A stretch of 64,000 nt of DNA from Hyperoplus lanceolatus (GCA_026929865.2 CM049418.1:12815001-12879000), one strand, 5' to 3'; numbered from the stretch's first letter, positions 25,751 to 40,166 are shown. Program-made: numbers and translations. The notes: a model not told the origin generated them from the sequence alone.

Positions 25751-27180
25751 TGCTAATTGTAGTCTGTTTGCACCATCAAGACACTTGATTTCCATTGCGT
25801 TTGCCTTTTGTCCTGCTGCTGCTATACCTGTAGATGGTACGGCCTGTAATCAAAAGCACTCGAGCTAAAGCCTTATGCATTCCTCACAGTTCTGGATGAT
25901 GTAGAGCTCTGGTGTGTGAGTTCCCAGCACAGAGGCAGAGCACAGCTGTTCTGACAGCCGTGATTGATGGTTGGAAGCGCTGGCGAGGGCTTTAGCACAG
26001 GGAGCCCCTTTCCTTTTGTTTTTTTTCCGCCATGACTTGGCTCGAGCAAGGTCATTTAAAAAGGTTGAATCGGTAACATGCAAACGTAACCAGGGGCCCT
26101 TAATGAAACGAGCTGCTGACAATGCGATAAGTGCATCCTCCTCGTCGTATCAGGGAAGTGGATGGGATTGATTTATTAGCTCCCCCTTTGCGCGGAAGAA
26201 CAAAAGGCACTGAACCATAACCAAGTCAAGTCCATTCATTTGTCTGTAGTCAGCGAGCAAGCCGGGCTTTTAAGGTTATGACTTTAGATTGCTGATGCAC
26301 AGGCTAACAAAGTGTATGCTTTTAAGTTTAACTTAGCTGTTAATCTCTCTGTCACAAAATCAATCATCAGGCAACACTAAAACCATGGCAGTGCTTTTAG
26401 GGTTGTTTGGCTTATTATTTTAGGGTTGGATACGAAGAAACATGATCCGTATAAATGGAGCTTAGATTTCCAATCTACCCAAATAAGTCTATAAACACTA
26501 AGGCACTGGTTGAAAACACAGTGGTGTTCTGTCTGGAAGAAAAACACTTGGTGCCAGGTCATTTGTAAGTTCTTGCAATGGCAAACAAGGACAGAGAATA
26601 CACCACCACCAACTGCCACTAAGTAAATGGTTAGGATATGGATTAAATGTGTGTCATAGCCAAGCATGGATCATGCTGTGCGGTGAATATGTATTCCATA
26701 AAGATTGGAATGCAAATCGGCAATGGAATTCTAATGTGTGTAGAATATATATTTTAAGATTGTGGCTAGACAGACATCCCACAATCATTAATGCACATAA
26801 ACTGTTGCTGTAAAGTCGATGGAAAACCGGTTTTCAACACACAAGGGCATCTAGTTTGTTATCTAAGTGTACCTACCTGCCCTTCTTATACTCATCCATA
26901 TACATTTTCCTTCTTTTTTTGAACAAGACATTACGTAAGGTTGTAAACAAGGTGAGAGAAGAGACTGCTTTGGTCCTCGTACAAAGGTTATGCACAGCAG
27001 GCTTCTTTGCATTTGTGACTGATCAAGAACAAAGAAATGTGTCTTGATGAAACTGTTTATTGATACAATAAGTCAAATAATCATGGAAATAAAAAAGTTT
27101 GAGCACAAAACTTTCTCTGTAAAACCACAATGTGTCCCTTTTGCATCAATTAAACAACAAATATATACAATGTTGATTAA

Positions 27181-27814
27181 AGGCCAGGACACACCAGTCC
27201 GACTACCCGAAAATGGAGACTGCCGATTCAGGGAGCTCCAGTCTTCCCGTCGCCGAAAAAGTGCAAAGAACACACCAAACCAACTGCTGACTTTCCGTAC
27301 GCTCTGCGCTTGCGTGGGACGTAATGTCTCCATAACAGCAGGCGGCGCTAAAACGTATTGTGGCCCGAAAAAATACGGAAGCCGGAAATGATGGGACGGC
27401 TCTCTAGACTATAAACATAGATAGAAATACGTATTTATATTTATGGACCATAAAGAGCACCATTTTTAGCAGAGAGTGTCGAGCATGGTGTCGAGCAGTC
27501 AACAAGGGTTGATGCATGTGAGTACTCGCTGAACGAAAAACAAACAAACACATTAAAACGATGGCTAACTGTTGTTAGCTGTTTGTGCTACCCGCCTCAC
27601 TTCCAGGCTTCACTGATTCGCTAGCCCTCCACAAATCAAATTGCTCCAACTGAAAGACTGCCCGCCGCCGATTGAACATGTTCAATCGGCTCAAAAGAAG
27701 CCCGACGACATCTACGACGACCGATTTCACGGCACACACCAAACAGATTTGTGTCCCCGCCCCCGCCCCCTCCCGACTCTACGACGGCGATTATCGGGCC
27801 CGTGTGTCCTGGCC
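27181..27814. mobile_element. non-autonomous DNA transposon (MITE-like), TTAA-flanked
   Basis: The termini GGCCAGGACACAC (left, after TTAAA) and GTGTGTCCTGGCC (right, before TTAA) are inverted copies flanked by TTAA (27177-27180 and 27815-27818). The left end has one extra A. Interior copies of ACACACCA followed by a pyrimidine- and GAC-rich segment recur near both ends, as subterminal repeats do. There is no transposase. It is about 634 bp long and more GC-rich than its surroundings. Confidence -1.
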
Positions 27815-29877
27815 TTAAGGGGAGTTAAGCTAAGCTAATCAAGATGCTGGTTCCAGCTTTGTATTCAGCACACAGACAGGAATAAGCATATCTCTCAACA
27901 TGTTAAACTATTCCTTTAACCCGGTGAATCTTTCATCAATCATTCCATTAGCTATTCCCGCGTCAATAGGCTGAATTACTATTCACAAAAGGAATCGTAA
28001 AATTGCTGCAACCCAAAGATATTAAGTCAAAAGGACTTGAGAAATGCACCCTATCTCTTTTGCTAAGCTTTTAAAAACCTTGTCAATAAACATGTCAGAA
28101 AAGCGGTTAAAAAACAAAATGCCAGCATCTTTTAAATAAAGCTATTTGTGCCCAATCAAGTCACTCAGTGCAATGCTCTACTTATGGATGGTGCACTATA
28201 CTCTGAAGAGCTTCCACGAAATATACGAATGAGCACTAACATCCACTTCACGGAAGCCCTTGAGGGTAGAAAATAACAACAGGTGGATCTATACACGCTG
28301 CTATTCCCATTGATCTGGGGACTTTTGCTGCATGTTCATGTGCAGCTATCCTAGGTTTGTTTTGGAAACATCAAAGTGGATTTATGTTGAGAAATATATG
28401 CATATGAAAAATAACATTAACTGAATGATTTCAGACCAAAGTAATAGATACACTTTTTCATGGGGCTTTGTCAGGGGCAAAGTTCATTTGCTGTGTAGCG
28501 CTTAAATAAGACTTTACTTTATTTTAATGTGTTCCCGGTTTCACTAATCATTTCCACTGCACTTTATTCCATTTCAAATTTTAAAAAAAACACTGCTAGA
28601 TTTTAATCTTTGAGGGAACAAGCAAGGGAAGAGGAGGGGGATTGAGGCTTGCCAAGCCAATTAGGAAGGCAATAATGGATTTGCAAGTCACTAGAGGAAC
28701 CATTTGCCCTCTATTTAAAGTCGAGATAATTACAGTATATATTCAAAAAGCACAAATGAGAATATCACCGTGTACAAATCAATTGTGCAAGACAAAGCTT
28801 TAAATAACTCCACCTTTGCCGACTCGTGACTCTTGTGCAGTGCAGTATTTACCATATGATATTTACTGACAGCAAGCCATGGAAATAATAGACATACATG
28901 CAACATTTATATATATATATACAGTGAAATCCAGTGTTAGATGCAAGGCTGTGATTCACCCTATAATAATTGCACTAGGTATTATTTTAACATGAATTTG
29001 ACTGTCAGCATCCTATACAGACAATGTTTGTTTCAGACGATATTCATTATATGAGGAACTAATGATATTAACTGAAGTGGATATGAAAACAATGAGAAAT
29101 AAATTCCCATGGACCCCCTGCATTTTGACACATCTTTCAACACAATATAAATACGGAGGTTCTTTTTATATTACATGTTTGCCAAAAACAAGAAAAACAT
29201 TCATTGTAAATGAATAAATAACAGAAATGTATAGATAAATCAAGCCAGTCACAGGCCTTTTGAAGCTTACTTACACCCCCTCCTCCCACAAGAAACATAT
29301 AGACAAGAACTCAAAAAACATTATTTATTTCGCAATTAGCAATGTTTACATGCATGCTCCAGCATTCAATGCACATTGTCTTTGTTGTGATGTGAAGGAG
29401 CTTCAGCTTAAGGTGCTGAAATTCCAGCTGCCCTCTTCTTGCTTTGATGATTAAAAGAGCTTGATGTTCCATAAGGTGTCTTTGTCACCTTTGGGTAAAA
29501 ACTGTCCAGCCACATGAAAGGTTTTTGTGCACGCGAGGCTCCCTCCCTCCCCCTTCTCCCTCTCCCTCCTCCCCCTGTTTGTGATTCACCCCTGTGTGGT
29601 TTTGCAGACACAGTAAAGGCACTGGAGGCTTCTTAGCAGCAGTAGCAGCAGCAGCAGCAGCTAGTGAGGGGTTGAAAGAGTGCAAGGTGGCCAGGCAGGG
29701 GCCTGACAGTCTGGGCACTGGATCAGTCAGTGGATTTGGGGGACTGGCGGCTGATGGCTAGAGCTATCCCCCTGAGGTGCACTGACAGAGCAACTTGCCT
29801 CACACTGGAACCAAGGCGTGAGTGTGTGTGCATGTGCGTTTGTGTCTGTGTCTCTGTGTGTGTGTGTTCCTGTCAGG

Positions 29878-29991
<114 letters not shown>

Positions 29992-30924
29992 CTGGAATGA
30001 GGATGTGTCTATCCCCTGGTGGACCTCCTCTGATGGCCTAGATGGAGAGAGCCCCAACAAGCGGAAGGACTCTGATGACCTAGAAAATTGGATTTTACTC
30101 AGTCACCGCTATGGTGACAAGATGACAGGAACAACAGCCGCAATATAAATGCATTATTACTTGACTGCAGTTTTATATCACTTGCTTTGGCTGCTTCACT
30201 TTCTGCCTTGGAATCAGTTCAAAACAAGCACAGAAGACTTCTTGAAACAGTAACGTCAGACACAAAAATCAAACTTTCTTTAGTGTTAGTGAATTACAGT
30301 CAATTACAATACTATCAATTGATTCTGGTCCCAGTCCACACTGTTGTTGCAAACGGCAGTTCTTTGTGTTTTTTTCCCCCCAGGGAGAACATTTTCTGCC
30401 CCACTGTAGAAGCCTATACATAATGATAATAATGCCCCATTGCACATTAACCACAGTAATGGAGAAACTAGCAGCAAATGAGGCCTAAGCTCTATTGGAA
30501 AAAACTTTCTATAAAACTTTAACCGCCTTTTTTTTCATCACGCTTATTTTCACAAACTGCCAGAGTTTTTTTTCTTCCTTTAAACACACAAGAGACTCCT
30601 GCTACATTGCTTGAGAGGAAGACAGGCTTCTTCATGTATTGTTTCTGACTGCCGTGTTTGCCAGATTAACTTTTACCTGTTTTCCCTTGCCAAAACTCTG
30701 TCCATCGTCTACGCTTTTATATGTGGTTTTGGCTGTCGGAATACATCTAGTTCACCTGAATGTTGATAGCGCTTGCTAGCATCAAAACAATCCTTGTTTG
30801 GTAAATCAGATTTGTTCATTTGTACAGGTGCTTACATTGTTTCCTCCCTATTGCACCATTTGAACTCTCCTGCAACTAACTCAGAAATGCAACACGAATG
30901 AGTTCGTCAATTGGTTCTCTTTAA

Positions 30925-31095
30925 TGGTAAAAGGCTGCATTTTTATAGCACTTCTATCCTAGGCACCTTTTTGCACGCAGATGGCAGCGAGCTTCTCCGA
31001 AAGGAACTTTGTCCAACCCAAGGAGAGTAGCTGGGAATCAAAATCTCAACCAAGTGATTAGAGGAGGAACAGATGTGTTCTGAGCCACAGCTGTT
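30925..31095 (-). mobile_element. degenerate tRNA-derived SINE
   Basis: Read on the minus strand, a TGTGGCTCAG start (A-box type) is followed about 50 nt later by a decayed GGTTCGATTCC-type B-box (GGTTGAGATTTTGATTCC). A tail with GTGCTATAAAAATGCA, like L2-type 3' ends, follows. This order matches common fish tRNA-SINEs. It is strongly diverged, with no clear target duplication. Confidence -1.
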
Positions 31096-32177
31096 TTTTC
31101 ATCATATCTTGTTTTTGGGAACCATTTTGAATTGCAGTTTCAGGTAACTGGAAAAAGACTGCAGGACATCCCAGACCAAGACAAGAAGTAGATCCAGGAC
31201 TAAACCCCTTGTAAAACTAACTGAACAGATTTTAAAGAAAACATTAAAAAAATGCAATTGCATTGTGAATGGATTTTTCAACATATGAAACATATCCCTA
31301 AGCTTGTCAAGTATAATAGTGCAAGTGAGCATGACTAAAATAAAGTCAATGTAAAAAATTACAATAAAGATAAAAAAAATAATAATACTTCAGCTGCATT
31401 AAATACAGCTGCACTGGGTTCCCGAATTCCTGATTGACAATAGATAAAATAAAATATATCAATTCATATCTCTCCCTGAATCTTTTCCATTGTTGTTGAA
31501 TAAATGCAAGCACAATGAATCACAACAGACTCGGTACATTTGTCTGCCTGTCACTGAAACTAACCTGGGAAACGAAAAAATAAGCAGCGACACTTAGACC
31601 CTGATCTCCCTTTATTTTAGAATGTTTCACTCTGCAGCAACAGGCGACAGGTTTGTTCGACAGATTCCATGAATTATTAATACGGCTTTGTCAGAATATA
31701 TAACACCCCCTCCCCACACACACACACACATCCCACTCACATACATTACACTTCAGCAAACAATGACGTATATATTTAGACTAGTGCTTTTAATGGTTAC
31801 ATCAGTGGTAAGAAAGACAGCTGTGGGGTTCTTGGGTTGAGTCACGCTCGTCTCGTTAGCTCTCTAGTGACTGCGGGGTCGCCACAAGCCCCCTTTCCTT
31901 TTTATTTTATTCCCCTCCCCCGAGAGAGAGGGAGAGAGAGAGAATGATAGAAGCATTAGCATAACATTGCTCTTTCCTTCCCTTTCATACCGCCACAGTC
32001 TCACTCCTCAAGTCTGACTCGTCGCTAAAAAACAATAGAGTATAATGTGCCTCGTAAGTCAACGTCGGCTTCAATCATTCACCACGAAAGATCCTAAAGG
32101 GAATCAGTGCTTCATGTTGTAGCATTCCAATGGCTTTTTGTTTGACGTGTGGCGGAGGAGTTGACTGTGAGTGTGGT

Positions 32178-32201
32178 TGTGTGTGTGTGTGTGTGTGTGT
32201 G

Positions 32202-32249
<48 letters not shown>
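32178..32249 (+). repeat. compound (GT)n(GA)n microsatellite
   Basis: A 26-bp GT tract runs directly into a 46-bp GA tract. The GA part is a polypurine mirror repeat that could form triplex DNA. Confidence -1.
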
Positions 32250-32252
<3 letters not shown>

Positions 32253-33356
32253 GGGAAAAAGATGGGGACACCCCTCTTTTGCTATACTTGCAAACATCGC
32301 AAAAGAGAATGATACTGCACTATTTATATCACAGAGATTGCACGAATCTCATGTGAACACTAAGAAAAAGAAAGTCACGGAGGAGGCTTTTTTCTTTTGT
32401 TTTTTTCTTTCTTATTAATTAATTATTAAAAGTCAAACCAAAACTGATTGCATATCGTTGGGACAACCTGAGTTTGTGATATAGTTCCATGGTCTAATAA
32501 TGATACTTAAGTCAAGCCATTGTCGTTTTCATTGTAAATACATTAACATTTGGTGAGTGGAGAATTATGTGTAATTCCAACCCATGTTACACATACGATA
32601 CGCCATAAGTTTGCTGTTCACATACAGTTCAGTACAGTTTGCTGTGTGGGAAAACTGAAGTGCTCAGATAATCAAAGGATAACTTATTTTTGTTGGATAT
32701 TTTTACATTGTGTAATTTCTGCAAGTACAGAAGTATCTGCAATGAGTAAAAACAAACCGTCTACGCTCCTTTTTTCTTTATAAACATTTGATTTTTTTCA
32801 AGTGAGTCATTTCAGTGTTGATGCTATCTCTTATCTAATGGTTTAGAAGCTGCACATCTCATCAAAGAACATCTTGCCTCCGGGGCCCAAACTGAATAAT
32901 TCTAGATGCATCTTTTCCCGTTATTAATTTTAGAATCTCCCAAAATCTATCTTAGATTATTGAGATGTTTTATTGTGCATGCTCACTATGCCTGCTTACC
33001 CCCCCATCCCTCCCCCCCATCCCTCCTTACCATCCGAGAAAGCAACATTCAAATGAATTGGTGAATGCACAGTCCGTTGGGGGAGAAATGTCTTGTCTTG
33101 GACACACTATAAACAAAGTATGTTTTTTTTTGGGTCCCACGTTGACACAATCAGACCAGAGCAGCTGTTTGTTCTGGAAGCTAAAGTATAGGCCGGGGTT
33201 GCTGTCATGACGTTCCAAGACCAGTAGCTGTTTTTTTTTTACTAATTTTTTCGCTGTCACACACAATGTTGTGTTCAGACACAAAGGAGGAACATAGAAT
33301 GACCCCTGGATTGCTTGATTGGCAACAAAAAGGATCATGAAAATTGTACTTCTAAG

Positions 33357-36300
33357 CAGAGAGTGTGGTGGGAGTCGCATGGGGGGTTTCTGCGAGGGTC
33401 TCTGGGAGCGCTTGGTAGGCCAGCGTGCAAAAGACCAAAAGCCAAAAAGGAAGTGGATACAGTGTCTGGGTTTTATCCCAATCGTGATGATTGGTGTGAG
33501 GGACCGCTGGCAAGCTGCTGCCGCGCCTCCCCTGGTTTTCGTTATTTTCGTTATTTTGATGCTTCGTATTGATTCATCAAGTTTTGTCTTTCATGAACGT
33601 TGGACCTTAAATCATTCTGCTTGACTTGGCTCGCTCGATCTTCCACTCTGCGTTTCTGAAATAGCAGATTGTTTGCCTGCCTGCTGCTACTGCCTCACGC
33701 GTTAGCCAGAAGCTAGCTCCGCCTGCACAGGGCTCACCTGTCGGGACTCCTGTGGCTCCTCTCCGCACTGTGGCTGGATAGCCTGCGCCGGTGTGCCCCA
33801 CGAAGCACGCCGGTTCGGACTGGTCCGCTGCCACCCTGCCAGCTCTCCTGGACGCTTACCCGCGCCCACGGATTGCTGTCAAACGCGGAGGACGCCGCCT
33901 CCCTGCTACACCGCTACCCGACAGTGTTCACCTGCTGGCCGGCTAGACTGCTGCTAACCCCGGCGCCGTCCAACTGGCTTCCCGTCTCCAGCGAAGCTAC
34001 AACCGGCACGCTCCACTCCTCCACCTCCGCTGGTTTACGCCGCTGACGACTTCACAACATGTGGACTTTTAATCTTTTTCTCTGGATTGCGCTATGCTTG
34101 ACTCTATGTTTGACTTTCACAAGCGCATCTCTGCCGCTCCGTTACTCGGTAGCGGAGATGTTACGTCTCCGGGTCTTCTCAAGGACCCCCCACCTCAGCT
34201 TGCATCCCACCACTACATTCTCAAACGACCAAAATACATCCACCGAGGCTCTGGACGGAACTTTCACTACACTCACAACAGCAACAAAAACATCCGCTCC
34301 TTCTGGTCCACTGGGCCACGCCCTCCTCCTCGCACAGCCCGTACTGTCAATCCTGTCAATCACAGTCTACTGTCCCCTCTGCTCAAAGCAATCTGCTACA
34401 CTCCACTCACCTGTCTGAAACTCTGTCTGCTGAACACCAGATCCCTCAGTAATAAAGCCCTTCTGATATCTGACTTTATTGTTGACCATAACCTAGACAT
34501 TCTCTGCCTCACTGAGACCTGGCAACAACCAAATGACTATTCCCATCTTAATGAGGCTGTCCCACCTGGGTTTTCTTTTATTAGTAAACCCCGGGTCACT
34601 GGGAGGGGGTGGCCTCGCTCTCCTCCACCGTGATAACATCAAAGTCACCACTGTCACAGTCCCCCATCACTCCTCCTTTGAATGTTTAGCTGTTAAACTC
34701 ACAGGCCTCAAACCCACTGTCATTGTCACCATCTACAGACCACCAAAACCCTCTGCCGTTTTCCTCAATGAATTCTCATCACTACTCACATCTGTTTGTG
34801 CAATGTCCCCCACTGTTATCCTCCTTGGTGATTTCAACATCCATATTGACAACCCATCCTGTACTTTTGCTAACGACTTCACATCACTTCTGGACTGTCT
34901 TGGTATCACACAACATGTCACCCTCCCAACCCATAACAAAGGTCACATTCTGGATTTAATCTGCTGCGCTGACATCACTCCCACTAACCTTCATGTCACT
35001 GATTTCCCCATCTCCGACCACAAAGCTGTACTTTTTGACATTCATACCCAACTACACAAAGCCAAGGAACAACGGACCATCTCCTTCAGAAACATCAAAC
35101 ATATCAACACCATAGACCTCTCCACCCTGATCAGCTCCTACCCCAACCCTCCCCCAGCATCCTCCCTGACTGACCTGGTGACTCACTACAATAACTGCCT
35201 TTCCTCTTCCCTCACCACCCTGGCCCCCTGAAAACCCGCTCAGTCTCATTCACCCACACTGCTCCATGGTTCACTCCTCATCTCCGCCAGCTCAAAGCCA
35301 CTGGCCGTCGACTGGAGCGACTTTACAATAAGACTGGACTCACTGTACACCGCCAAATGTACTGGACCACCTCCATCACTACAAGAATGCCCTCACCACT
35401 GCCAAAACCTCATACTACTCCAACCTCATCCACACTGATACAGGTAACAGCAGAGTCCTTTTTTCAACAGTCAGCCACTTACTCCAGCCTCCTAAAACCC
35501 TCCCTCCAGACATTTCACCACCCAGTGCACTGCGTTCCTGGACTTCTTCAGCACTAAAATCAACACCATTCACCAACAACTGGCACATCTAGCACCCCCT
35601 CTGTTGACCCACCCTGGATGATCACCACTGGCCAACCTCTCATCAGCTCCCTCTCTGACTTCACCCCAGTAACAGAACAGACCGTCTCAGAACTCATCCG
35701 CAAAGCCAAAACCACCACCTGTCAGCTCGATCCTCTTCCCACCTCCCTCGTAAAACATGTCTACCATCCATCTCCCCCATGATCACCAACATAATCAACT
35801 CCTCCCTCACTACTGGTACTGTACCCCCCACCCTCAAGCTGGCTGCCATCACTCCCATCCTCAAAAAACCTGGTGCTGACCCAACTGACCTCAACCACTA
35901 CGGCCCATCTCCAATCTCACTTTCATCTCCAAAACTCTTGAAAGGGTGGTTGCGCACAACTACAGTCCCACCTTGACACAAACAATCTCCACGAACCGTT
36001 CCAATCTGGCTTCCGTCCACAACACAGCACTGAAACCGCACTAGTCAAAATCACAAACGACCTCCTCCGTGCAGCGACTCTGGACTACTCACCATACTCA
36101 TCCTCCTCGATCTCAGTGCAGCATTCGACACCATCTCCCACCCTCTGCTCCTGGACCGCCTGGCTGGCATTGGGATCACTGGTGCTGCACTCTCCTGGTT
36201 CACATCCTACCTCACCGGCCGTCAACAATTTGTTCAGCTGAGCAAGCACAAGTCTGGGTGTTGGGTGTCTCACTGGTGTCCCCAGGGGTCAGTCTTGGGT

Positions 36301-37321
36301 CCACTCCTGTTCACCACTTACCTCCTCCCACTGGGCACACTCCTCCGTACCATGGGGTCCATTTCCACTGCTAGCTGACGACACACAGGTCTACATCTCC
36401 ACCAAACCCACTGCCATCCCCCCCACCTCCCTCATACCTGTCTGGAAGACATCGGAGCTGGATGAGAGGAACTTCCGAAATTGAATGAAAAAGAGAGCCT
36501 GCTCATGCTCCAAATCCACCCTCACCAAATCACAACACACCCCAGCTCCACTCATAATCATTGATGGATTCCCAGTACCCTTCTCCTCCGAAGTCAAGAG
36601 CCTCGGCTATCTGGACAACACCCTCTCATTGCACCTCATATTCAAAACATCACCCGACTGCATTCTTCCACCTCCGCAACATGCCAGACTCCGCCCATCA
36701 CTGACCCAATCCAGCACTGAAATCTGGTTCACTCATTTGTAATAATAGACTACGAACGCCCTCCTCACGGACTCCCCACCAAACTCATCAACAGACTGCA
36801 AATCATTCAGAACTCAGCGCGGATCATCACCCGCACCAAGTCATCTGACCATATCACCCCTGTCCTCATACAACTTCATTGGCTCCCAGTACCCTACCCA
36901 TCAATACAAAACCCTCCTCCTCACCTACAAAGCTCTCCACAACCTAGCCCCCAATTACCTCTGCAACCTCCTCCAAGACTAGCTCCCTCCCGCTCCCTCC
37001 GCTCATCCTCTGCAGGACTACTATCCATCCCCACATCAGCCTCAGACAATGGGTGCCCGGTCATTCAGCTGTTCAGCACCCAGGCTCTGGAACTCCCTCC
37101 CCCCACACATAAAACAGTCAGACACCATTAAACCTTCAAGTCACAACTCAAAACTCACCTCTTCAAACTTGCACACAAAGTTTAACTGGTCACTGTCTTG
37201 TTTTTTCCACAATGTCTTGTTTTTAATGATTTTATGATGATTTTCTTTTATGCTTTGTAAGGTGACCTTGGGTGTCCTGAAAGGCGCCAATAAATGAAAT
37301 GTATTATTATTATTATTATTG
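33357..37321 (+). mobile_element. L2-like LINE retrotransposon, decayed, near full length
   Basis: The GC-rich leader (about 33357-34090) looks like a LINE 5' region. Endonuclease and reverse-transcriptase remnants follow, then a 3' end with GCGCCAATAAATGAAATGTA and an (ATT)n tail (about 37301-37321), the L2-type terminus in fish. The 5' border is approximate. No target duplication was found. Confidence -1.
34094..37190 (+). pseudogene. LINE endonuclease/reverse transcriptase (ORF2) pseudogene
   Basis: The encoded polyprotein would nick target DNA (APE-type endonuclease) and reverse-transcribe LINE RNA. Visible remnants: LLNTRSLSNKALLISDF and LTETW at about 34430-34525, then a frameshift near 34595. 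The next frame has GGGGLALLHR, IYRPP, LLGDFNIH and ISDHKAV (to about 35030), which are endonuclease motifs. The RT part is broken into short pieces. The GVPQGS motif (about 36275-36292) has lost one base, and LADDTQ, the catalytic YADD-type motif, is at about 36371-36388. The C-terminal CSAPRLWNSLP box is at about 37063. Stops and shifts throughout show it is dead. Confidence -1.
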
Positions 37322-37909
37322 TAGTTCTTCTTAAATTGATTTGTACATAAGAAAAGTTTAAACATTTAAATGTGACAGTAAAAATGTATTCAATACAACA
37401 ACATACAGTATGTGTGGGCAATGTTTTATAATAGATATGAAACCTTCATACAGTGACCAACATATGGTGGGTGAATTTGAAAGACAATTTGACAAACACA
37501 TGGGCTTTCTAAAATATATATAGGTGTGCATTTCAAAAAACACTGTTTCTTCCACATAGATGGAATAAGACGGATCGATGGGTGCCAATTGTAATGAATG
37601 GTTACTGTACCATTTAATACACACACACAAGATATATGCTACTAAATGGTTATGCCAACACTGTCAACACTGTCTTGGAAAGTCTACAGGCATTAACTGA
37701 ATTTGACTGGCCTTTTCCTGACCTAAAGCACATGCTTTAAGTTGCATTAACAAATCCCTAACGTCTGTACGGGCAGATAGGGAAACACATCAAATACATT
37801 TGCAGGAATGTTTGGCAGTTGAGTTCAGTATGTACAGTTTTTCAAATGTGCAGATACAGTATGTTAACTAGAAACGTTTCATTTTTCTTTTTCATATCTC
37901 TAAAAAACA
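37322..37909. other. non-coding gap between LINE and Tc1 element
   Basis: AT-rich sequence with no ORF, repeat border or regulatory motif that I can support. Confidence -1.
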
Positions 37910-37911
37910 TA

Positions 37912-39596
37912 CACTCAACAAAAATATAAACGCAACACTTTTGTTTTTGCTCCCATTTTTCATGAGATGGACATAAAGATCTGAAATTTATTCCAGATAC
38001 ACAATATTACCATTTCTCTCAAACATTGTTCACACATCTGTCTAAATGTGTGATAGTGAGCACTTCTGCTTTGCTGAGATAATCCATCCCACCTCACAGG
38101 TGTGCCACATCAAGATGCTGATCTGACATCATGATTAGTGCACAGGTGTGCCTTAGACTGTCCACAATAAAAGGCCACTCTGAAATGTGCATTTGTTTGC
38201 TTTATTGGGGGTCTGGGGACTCAGAACCAGTCAGTATCTGGTGTGACCACCATTTGCCTCATGCAGTGCAACACATCTTCTTCGCATAGAGTTTATCAGA
38301 TTGTCAATTGTGGCCTGTGGAATGTTGGCCTGTGGAATGTTGGTCCACTCCTCTTCAATGGCTGTGCGGATATTAGTATATACGTATAAGTATAAGTATA
38401 TTAGATATAAGTTGCTGGATATTAGTGGGAAGTGGTGCACGCTGTCGTATACGCCGGTCAAGCACATCCCAAACATGCTCAATGGGTGACATGTCCGGTG
38501 AGTATGCTGGCCATGCAAGAACTGGGACATTTTCAGCTTCCAAGAATTGTGTACAGATCCTTGCAACATGGGGCCATGCATTATCTTGCTGAAACGTGAG
38601 GTGAAGTTCATGGATGTATGGCACAACAATGGGCCTCAGGATCTCATCACGGTATCTCTGTGCATTCAAAATGCCATCAATAAAATGCACCTGTGTTCTT
38701 CGTCCATAACAGATGCCTGCCCATACCATAACCCCACCACCACCATGGGCCACTCGATCCACAACATTGACATCAGCAAAGCGCTCACCCACACGACGCC
38801 ACACATGCTGTCTGCCATCTGCCCTGAACAATGTAAACCGAGATTCATCCGTGAAGAGAACACCTCTCCAACGTGCCAGACACCATCGAATGTGAGCATT
38901 TGCCCACTCAAGTCTGTTACGGCGACGAGCTGGAGTCAGGTCAAGACCCCGATGAGGACGACGAGCATGCAGTTGAGCTTCCCTGAGACGGTTTCTGTCA
39001 GCTTGTGTAGAAATTTTTGGTTATGCAAACCAATTGTTTCAGCACCTGTCTCAGTGGCTGGTCTCAGACGATCTTGGAGGTGAACCTGCTGGATGTGGAG
39101 GTCCTGGGCTGGTGTGGTTACACGTGGTCTGCAGTTGTGAGGCCGGTTGGATGTACTGCCATATTCTCTGAAACGCCTTTGGAGATGGCTTATGGTGGAG
39201 AAATGAACATTCAGTGCACGAGCAACAGATCTGGTTGACATTCCTGCTGTCAGCATGCCAATTGCACGCTCCCTCAATGCTTGTGGCATCGGTGGCATTT
39301 TGCTGTGAAACAAAACTGCACATTTCAGGGTGGCCTTTTATTGTGGACAGTCTAAGGCACACCTGTGCACTAATCATGATGTCAGATCAGCATCTTGATG
39401 TGGCACACCTGTGAGGTGGGATGGATTATCTCAGCAAAGCAGAAGTGCTCACTATCACACATTTAGACAGATTTGTGAACAACATTTGAGAGAAATGGTA
39501 ATATTGTGTATCTGGAATGAATTTTAGATCTTTAAGTCCATCTCATGAAAAATGGGAGCAAAAACAAAAGTGTTGCGTTTATATTTTTGTTGAGTG
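37912..39596. mobile_element. Tc1-like DNA transposon with ~280-bp inverted repeats
   Basis: It starts CACTCAACAAAAATATAAAC and ends with the exact inverse, flanked by the TA target duplication (37910-37911 and 39597-39598). The two ends match over about 280 bp (37912-38192 against about 39317-39596) with few differences. Such long repeats are typical of the IR/DR group of Tc1 elements. The interior carries a broken transposase on the minus strand. Length is 1685 bp, normal for the family. Confidence -1.
38231..39301 (-). pseudogene. Tc1-type transposase (DD34E) pseudogene
   Basis: Cut-and-paste transposase remnant. The N-terminal part (39301-38936, about MPPMPQALRERAIGM) carries the paired-type helix-turn-helix DNA-binding region. 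A frameshift near 39020 follows, after NQKF. The second frame holds the catalytic core: FTDES (first Asp, about 38860), QQDNAWPH (second Asp) and SPDMSPIE (Glu), with exactly 34 residues between the second Asp and the Glu. A further disruption at about 38370-38415 inserts AT-rich tandem copies (GTATAA). The C-terminus continues in another frame, with a 15-nt duplication (NIPQA twice) before the end at RRRCVALHEANGGHTRY. At least two frameshifts make it inactive. Confidence -1.
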
Positions 39597-40053
39597 TAGT
39601 TTATGTTCTAGCGTATTCCTAAGAGACTGGTTGATGCACACATAATCCAGCCTTATAATCTGAATGTGGAGCCCTCCGAGATAAGTGATACAGTGTTGGT
39701 GGCTGTAAATGGAAGAAAGGGGCTTAAATAAAAAAAAGTGCATCCATCCGTTCTATCCAATATTTTTTTTTCCCTGCATATGAAAATAATCTTCTTAACA
39801 TGAGTGTAGTAAAAAATAGCCCAGCCTCTTACACTTTAAATAGGTAGTTTAGTTAGTGCGTAGGAACCATTGACTATGGCAGTAAGTCCTGCAGTAGTAA
39901 CGATTCTTCTCTTTTTAATGGGATGTTGTTGGCAGTGGGATAAGTGATGTGCTGCAGGGCAAGCCACTTTGACTGAAGTTGAGCAGAGTGCATGTCCCAT
40001 CCACCTCAACCTCTATCTGTTCCACACAGTTTGAACTACATCTATTGACCCCC

Positions 40054-40166
<113 letters not shown>

